NCBI GenBank assembly: GCA_037501455.1
Contig: CM074858.1
Location: 76,668,501 to 76,732,500 of the forward strand
DNA length: 64,000 nt
Source of the DNA: Lantana camara
Taxonomy: Eukaryota > Streptophyta > Magnoliopsida > Lamiales > Verbenaceae
Reading direction: 5' to 3'
Made by a program: the position numbers and the translations under genes
Part shown: positions 57,890-64,000 of the stretch, piece by piece
How positions within the stretch are numbered: the first letter of the stretch is position 1
Layout of the letters: the number at the start of each line of letters is the position of its first letter
The notes under the pieces: model-generated
Seen by the model: only the letters and a program-made list of their open reading frames with translations
Databases searched by the model: none
What the model was told of the DNA's origin: nothing

Positions 57890-60800
57890 TGTAGCACCCC
57901 GCACGTGAGGCACCACATCCCCCGCACTATGGCTCAACACGAGTGACGAAATAGTAAATCCGCACCCGTATCAAACCATAGCGAACGGGAGACAAACATA
58001 AAAAAAAACATTCCTAAGCTAGGCAGAACTAGACCCTGCAATGAAAACCAATTAACAAAATATAATGCATCGCAAAGCCAAAGTTCAACATACAAACCAT
58101 AACCAGAATTGGGCTCTTCAGGCCTCTTTTAATTCATGGCAAAACCCAGTAAAAGCAATTCAATAACAATTACATAAATATTCAAGTTCATGATACTATA
58201 GAAACGAATCATACATAATTCTAATACATATGTGAGTGCAGAGACTCTCCTAACCTAACTTGACCAACTTAAGACTCCAAACACCTCCGCCTAGCTCGAA
58301 ACTCCGAAGCCAATCCTGCACACTAAAAGTTGGGGAGGGAGAGGGTCAGTCTCTAGAAGACTGAGTGAGCAGGAGCGATATACATATATAAAAACATGCA
58401 CATGCAAGTCATAAATTCCGAACAAGGTTTTGTTTGAAATTAGTTCCCAAATGGGCAAGAGAATGATTAATCAATGCTCGGATTTTATGACTAATCATTT
58501 TAATTCATTACATTTCTAAATCATACATAAACATAAGGCTCGACGAGTGAGCGTGCACAATCTCCAACCAAACTCCGACCGTGTACGACAAATATCATTG
58601 ATATGATAATTAGGCGATCATGCAATATATCATAATACACACAGACCATAAATCATATCATAAACATATTTATAAGCATAATCATAAATCATAACCAACC
58701 TTCTTCCTCCGGGTGGTGGACGGGCTTGCAAGACCCGGCCACCTAACATATCAATGTGGCAATGAGGTTCATGAGGCCTCAAAGCCCGGTTAGCGTTTCC
58801 CCGTCAAGAACCTCCCTTGACGAAGTCCGTTTCGCCATAAGTTGGAACTAGTATATGGGATCCCCGTCAGCCCTTGCTTCCTCGGTTACCCATATATACT
58901 AAGTCTCGGGGCCCGTGCAATCATAATCATGTCTCGCAAAATATATCAATTCATAAGAAACATAACATATTCATAATTCATTTGAAAAGGGTTTACTCGA
59001 TCAATATTTACTCGATACAATTCATTTGAAAACCATATATAACTATATTAGGTTTTTGGCCAAAGCTTGTCACATACGGTTGTAGGGTTTAATACGTAAC
59101 TAAAACGAAAACACCCTCACCTGGTACAAGACGAAACAAGGATACGAGTTACCGAGTGCCCGAAGGATCAAGATCTCTCCACCCTGGAGATAAACTGTAC
59201 AAAAGACAACATGACGTGTTTGTGAGACTCGAGACTCTAAATGAACCATATATGACGCACGGCAATGCTCAAGCATGATATGAGTGCATAAGGATGATAT
59301 TATGTCATGAAAATGTTCATGTGTATCAAAGGCATTTAAATCGTATAACCAAGTCATTCACTCATTCATTCCTTTTCATTCAAATTCATTAATTCATATC
59401 TCCAGTCGAATTAATTCAAGAATTCAAATAGGAGCATAGTACATATTCAAGCTTTCCCAAAACGCTACTACATAACTCATATTACATAAGATAGCATATT
59501 TCCAAGGTTTGACAACAAGAAGGAATCATATGATATAGAAAATGAGTTACGCGATTCATAAACGACATATAAACACACATAAACGGCATTAAGCAAAAGC
59601 ATGCCTAAAACTCATCCAAATGCCATGAAATTAAACCAAAATACTCCTAACACATACAAAAACAAGTTCATAGTTCAACACAAAAGGAGATAAAGTCATT
59701 AAGGAGGTGAAATAAATCAAAAACCGAAAAGGAAGCAACAAGGACTGCGCAGGGGAAGGGACACGGGGGTGTCACCCTCCTTAGCTAAACTGAGCCACGA
59801 CCGTGGCTCAGTACAGACCTTCCCAGAAGGTGTGACACGCCCGTGTCTCACATTTCAGTGCAAATGAGACACGGGGGTGTCACGGCACAGAGCCAAGACA
59901 TGCACACAAGGCTATACCGGTAAAACTGATCCCATACAAACTCATTCCAAAAGCATACCAAATCAACTCCAAATGCTATGAAACTTAATATAAAAAATAT
60001 TTGGCATGTAAGGAACGTATTTCATTTAGAGTGCAAAGGCTAAATCACACATTATGAACATCTAAATCATGCAGCAAAACTGGGTCGCCAAAATGGCACA
60101 TATGAGCCCTATGGATTCAATCAAGCCATGATCAAGTACTTAGGGGTTGAATTTGGATCTGAAACCTTGGGGAATGCATGCTAACATACTACACAACTAA
60201 TATACTTCATATATATGCAAAATGGTACGAATTAAAGCACATTAGAATGACCAACAAGTCACACAATTGCAACAACAACAAGTCTGTCAGGTAGCATGCA
60301 TAAAAACAGGCCATGTCTTTCGGTTTTGAGGCTTAAAATGGATCCAAATACTTGAAACATGAATGTTAACATATAGAGAAATGAGTTTACATAATATCCA
60401 TGGAAATTCATACTGAAAGAAGATCATTTGATCAAGCAACAAAGCAAAATGAGCAGCAGCAGTTCGAAAAACAGGGGAAGCACTTTGATCATCAAGTTTG
60501 GAGCTCCATATCTCATAATTTCATAAAAGGGTCAAGAGATGAAATCCTCCTAACACCATATACTATCAGTTAGGAAAGAAATAGGCCAATAAAAAAGCTC
60601 ATATACTCATGTATAAGCAAGAAAATCAGCCACACAAGCAAATAGGTCTCAAGAACAAAATCCCTAAAAGTTCATACCAAACTCATCACTCAAACCCTAA
60701 TCAAATCTGATCCAAATCAAGTTTTAAGTAGAATAAATCAAGCATAATAGAGTAGAGAAGACAAAAATATTCATACCTTGAAGGTTTGGGAGAGAAAGGT

Positions 60801-61704
60801 GGCGGTTTGAGCTCCAAAACCACAAAAGGGGCAAAGTTCTCTCTCCTTTCTCGTCTCCTTCTTTCTCGATCAGATGTAGCAGCAATGAGGGAGGTTGGGT
60901 TCGTTTTTTGCTGCTAAAATGGGGAAGAAAGGGTTAACTCAAGGTACATAAGTCATGGTTAAGCTTTGGTTAGGTTAAGGAGGTGTTAAGGGGTCCCACC
61001 ATGAAGACTAGTCAACAAAAGGAGCTCTTCTTGCACAAGTTGTCTGTTACGGTTAGATTTCGAAGGTCTTAATGATTTCAAAAAGGTATGAGGCTTGTTC
61101 CATTGTCTCCGAATCATCGATACGAAGGCAACGGAGGTGACGGAATTCAAATCCGAATTCCCGAGCTCAAGATATCACGTACGGAACCAAGGGTGCGCTA
61201 ATTGCTCGTTAGCCCCCGACTTGGTTCCACAAATCAAATTAAATTCGTTAACACGTCAAATGAATCCGAAAACATAAACCGAGCATATAGGCATGTTCAT
61301 AACACACACATTCACGACATACTAAATTTCCATACCATTCCGATATCATTACATATAAGAACGAAGCTCAAGTAGAACACTTATACGCGATAATGAATTC
61401 ATAACGCTATAATTTAATTACTAAAACCTAAATTTCCATTTTAAATAAATTAAACAAACTAATAACATGTTGAAATTAATTAACGAAATTACCGAAATAG
61501 TTAAGGTAAATGAAACATAAATTAAGAAGTTAAACACTAAATATCAAGTTGAAATAAAATGAATTAAATTAAAATAACAACAGTCTATAGTTTAAAACAT
61601 ATATAACACATTTAAAACAATTAATCATATAATTAAATGATTAAATTGCGCAATTCATAAACAAATACGCCACATTAGTTTAACTGAAAAACCGGGGCGT
61701 TACA
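57890..61704 (-). mobile_element. Solo LTR C (3,815 bp, L family)
   Basis: TSD AAACG (57885-57889, 61705-61709). On the minus strand it starts TGTAACGCCCCGG and ends GGGGTGCTACA, and it matches the L LTRs in all modules: upstream hairpin (61142-61161), donor CAAG|GTATGA (60775-60776), palindromes (59760-59883), 74-nt exon-like segment (59121-59194), stem-loop (58715-58743, stem GGTGG.CGGG, loop CTTGCAA), acceptor TTTTAGTGTGCAG (58316-58317). It inserted at the edge of a palindromic motif in B. Confidence 0.9.
59760..59883. repeat. Palindrome cluster, solo LTR C
   Basis: Reverse-complement of the L cluster: GACACGGGGGTGTCAC-type repeats, TGAGCCACGACCGTGGCTCA (59791-59810), and the long hairpin 59832-59883. 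Confidence 0.85.
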
Positions 61705-61824
61705 AAACGCCCGTGTGGAAATTGCATTGAAACACCAAACCCCCGTGTGAGAACCTACTGTTACGAATTTTTAGGGCTAAACGCCCGTTTGCATTTCCTT
61801 CACCAACACCAAACGCCCGTTTGG
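61705..61824. repeat. Palindrome group, solo LTR B
   Basis: AAACGCCCGTGT (61705-61716), CCCCCGTGTGAG (61741 on), AAACGCCCGTTT (61780-61791), CCAAACG-CC-CGTTTGG (61809-61824). The same core motif as in H, although B and H LTRs are otherwise diverged. Confidence 0.8.
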
Positions 61825-62277
61825 GTGCTCTCGGGTCTAATTTTTTAGTTTTTGTGATCTTGATCGTTTTGCTTCGTTTTCACTTCCTTTACACTTCTTA
61901 CACCCCTAATATGATATATATGACTTGGAATTATGTTTATGTGCACTTTAATGTCTTGTATACCTCGATTATGTGTAAGAATATGCTAAGTATGATTCAC
62001 ATGTTGAAATTTGCATGTCTTATGGCTTGAAAGCTTGTTATATGACTCGTATGACTTCATTTGATTATAATTGCTAAGTTATGCCATCCTTGGACATTCA
62101 TTGAACATCATGGACATATTTACATTCTTTTAAGCCGTGGATCGTCTTATTTTGTGTTGAGTCGAATCTTACCTTTGTTAGTACGTTTGTCTTGTTAGGT
62201 AGTGAGTCTCCGCCCGAGTAGCTTGTTGCTCGTGGTTGGCCTTCGAAGTTCTTGGTGAAGGTGGGGAGTTATACATA

Positions 62278-62693
62278 CTAGTAACTTTGCACATTCTATG
62301 CATGTGCAAATAAAAATAATTATTATATAAATATATTAAAATTAAAAAGTTTTTATTAAATATATACTCTATAGTTATTTTTAATATAATCATTAATTTA
62401 TGATAAATAAATAAATAAGTAAGATAAGATAAGGTTATATTAATAATTATAAAAATTTATAATATAAGTAAAAAGTGATAAAAATTATAATTAAAAAAAA
62501 ATGAAGAAAAAAATGCAAGTGATAAGAAAGAAAAGTGAAATTAAGAAGAGAAGTGATGAAACAGAAAAGAGAAATTAATAAAACGTGGAAGAGATAAAGT
62601 CGGATAAAATCAATCAATAAATAAATAAAAAAGAAATTATTTTTAGAGTCCAAGAGACCAAACCTGGGTCTCTCGCTTAATAGATAGTATAGA
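62278..62693 (-). mobile_element. Short non-autonomous Helitron (416 bp)
   Basis: On the minus strand it begins TCTATACTATCTATTAAG (62693) and ends with hairpin TTGCACA...TGTGCAA, then AGTTACTAG (CTAG at 62278-62281), between host A and T. There is no target duplication, as expected for Helitrons. The related LTR A (63700-63740, minus strand) has the uninterrupted site GGAGTTATGATATAAAATG, which confirms the boundaries. The interior is AT-rich and non-coding. Confidence 0.87.
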
Positions 62694-63689
62694 TAAGATG
62701 TTTTCAAAACTGTGGACACATATGGCCTATCATATTTGATGATTTAAGCTTCCGTTTTCAAAACGTATATGTAGGCTTTCTAAGCCGAGTTTTGTGAGCT
62801 TTTCTCAAGTTATGGATATTTGTTATGGGAAACGGTTTACAAGTAAAACTTGAGTTTTGGTATATAGGATAGATACCCGAAATGGTTTCGGAACTTTATT
62901 TGAATATTATGTATGTGTGAGTTGTGTAGCTAGGTTATGATGTACCTTGCAAGGACGCTTGCTTGGGGAATTCTTATGTGAGCTCGGGGATGGAGGTGAG
63001 TGATATTCCGGGAAGGCAAGGGCCGACGGATGTCCTCATACAAAGTTCCCACTGTGGACAAGTTTACTCCGAGGAGGTTTCGGGGTTGAAGTCTTCTTGG
63101 AGAGAGATAGGTTTCATGGACCGAATTCTCTATGTTATGGATGATTGGGGGTCGTACACCCTCATCATCAACGGTGTAGACTTCTCATCACCGGTTCTTT
63201 TTGAGCTGACTCCCTTTACCCTTCGTGTCCGCAGGTTGCATTTTGGAGTCGAGCTAAGCGGGGTCTTTTAGAGTCTTGTTTACTCGTCTTGTTAGTACTC
63301 GTTATGCTTGTGGCATACTTTGACACTTATGGTTTATGTTATGTTTCGGGATTTATGGGTTTATTATGTATGATGTTTGCTATGCTAGTTTGGACCTTGG
63401 TGGTTACTAGGTTGATTTTACATTTCGTACATTGGGCATTTTGTGCTGGACCGTGATGGTCACTTAACTATTGAATGAATGAACCTATGCACATGTAATG
63501 TTTTGATTTAAGCTTCCGCATACTTGTGTTTGTTTACTCGCTTTGTGAGTCTAGTACCGCCTAGCTAGGTTGTCCGTTTGTCACCGCCTGCTTCGGTCCC
63601 GGCGGGTATATGGATAGCAATTCTATGTACAAGCTAGGCCCGTAGTGCGGGATAGGCGTGGGATGCCCTCGTCGTGGCGTTACACTATA

Positions 63690-64000
63690 GGTGCCCACAG
63701 TTTTGAAAACATTTTATATCATAACTCCTTACCTTTACCAAGAACTCCAAAGGCCAACCATGAGCAAGCAAGCTATTCGTTCGGAGACTCACCACCAAAC
63801 AAGACAAACGTACTAACAATGGTAAGACCCGACTCGAAACCAATTAAGACGACGCATGGCTTCAAAGTGAATGAAAATATGATAATGATGTGCAATGAAT
63901 GTCCAAAGATAGCATAAGTTTAGGAATTACAATCAAACAACATCATATGAGTCATATAACAAACTTTCAAGTCATAAGATATGCAAATAATAACATGTGA
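63690..64000 (-). repeat. LTR A, part right of B
   Basis: Continues LTR A beyond B. On the minus strand it has the exon-like region with donor TAAAG|GTAAGG (about 63730-63736), but the upstream acceptor reads TTTGG instead of TTAGG. It runs off the window end. No gene seen. Confidence 0.8.

Larger units (their letters stand above)
56607..63684 (+). mobile_element. Solo LTR B, interrupted by C and a Helitron
   Basis: TSD CTATA (56602-56606, 63685-63689). Starts TGTGATGCCCCG, ends GGCGTTACA. Without C and the Helitron it is about 2.84 kb. Donor TTAAG|GTAAAG at 57322-57323; palindromes AAACGCCCGTTT (61780-61791) and CCAAACGCCCGTTTGG (61809-61824); exon-like segment 62199-62260 (CTTGTTAG| ... 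GAAG|GTGGGG); acceptor GTGTCCGCAG ending at 63234. No interior remains. No host gene is seen in its 57.3-57.9 or 62.7-63.7 kb parts. Confidence 0.87.

Noticed and set aside
62963..63271. 102-codon plus-strand frame in B.
   Set aside because: It lies in the LTR module shared with A, G and K, where no frame is conserved.

Overview
The window is plant nuclear DNA, most likely from a large, repeat-rich angiosperm genome. The evidence is plant-type long LTRs ending in TGTRACRCCCC...GGGGTGCTACA, an initiator-Met primer site (TGGTATCAGAGCC), a chromodomain integrase tail, a TRIM and a small Helitron. I see no host gene, rRNA or tRNA gene. Almost every base can be assigned to nested LTR retrotransposons, with no intervening non-repeat DNA. 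The species cannot be named from the sequence.

Layout (letters are mine). X (+): the end of pol and a 3' LTR (2-3691), inserted in LTR D (-, 3692-5513), which is inserted in LTR E (+, 5514-6218), which is inserted in the 3' LTR of element F (-, 6219-7710). F is a gag-only element. Its internal region is split by G (+, 7893-23402), a tandem LTR-internal-LTR-internal-LTR array flanked by ATCCC. F's 5' LTR (24995-25454) is interrupted by H (-, 25455-42180), a gag-bearing element without pol. H holds a complete non-coding element L (+, 27597-38435, TSD TATAT) in its 3' LTR, a Ty1/copia solo LTR in its gag (39649-40841, TSD GTAAG), and element J (+, 42181-55134) in its 5' LTR. J has 3.9-kb LTRs but only about 1.2 kb of non-coding internal DNA. 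It holds solo LTR K (42327-45541, TSD GTGGT) and a fold-back CRM-like retroelement M (49495-52943, TSD GACTA). J's 3' LTR is cut off at 55134 by a deletion that joins it to a tandem TRIM (55135-55847). The TRIM abuts LTR A (-, 55848-56606 and 63690-64000). A contains solo LTR B (+, 56607-63684, TSD CTATA), which contains solo LTR C (-, 57890-61704, TSD AAACG) and a 416-bp Helitron (62278-62693).

How the parts relate. G, L, H and J are non-autonomous or LARD-like elements that keep every cis signal (LTR ends, primer site, purine tract) and lack pol. X is the kind of chromovirus that could supply the missing proteins. Three conserved non-coding designs recur across families whose primary sequences have diverged. 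(1) The LTRs look like a three-exon leader: an AAG|GTAAG-type donor, a 62-91-nt internal exon between AG and GT, and a TTTTAGTGYRCAG acceptor near the LTR end. (2) G, L, H and J carry an array of short stem-loops next to the purine tract; stem sequences change with pairing kept. (3) A stem-loop with a GAGGAC-type loop sits directly upstream of the purine tract in seven families, including the TRIM. These patterns were found by eye and need alignment and RNA data to test.
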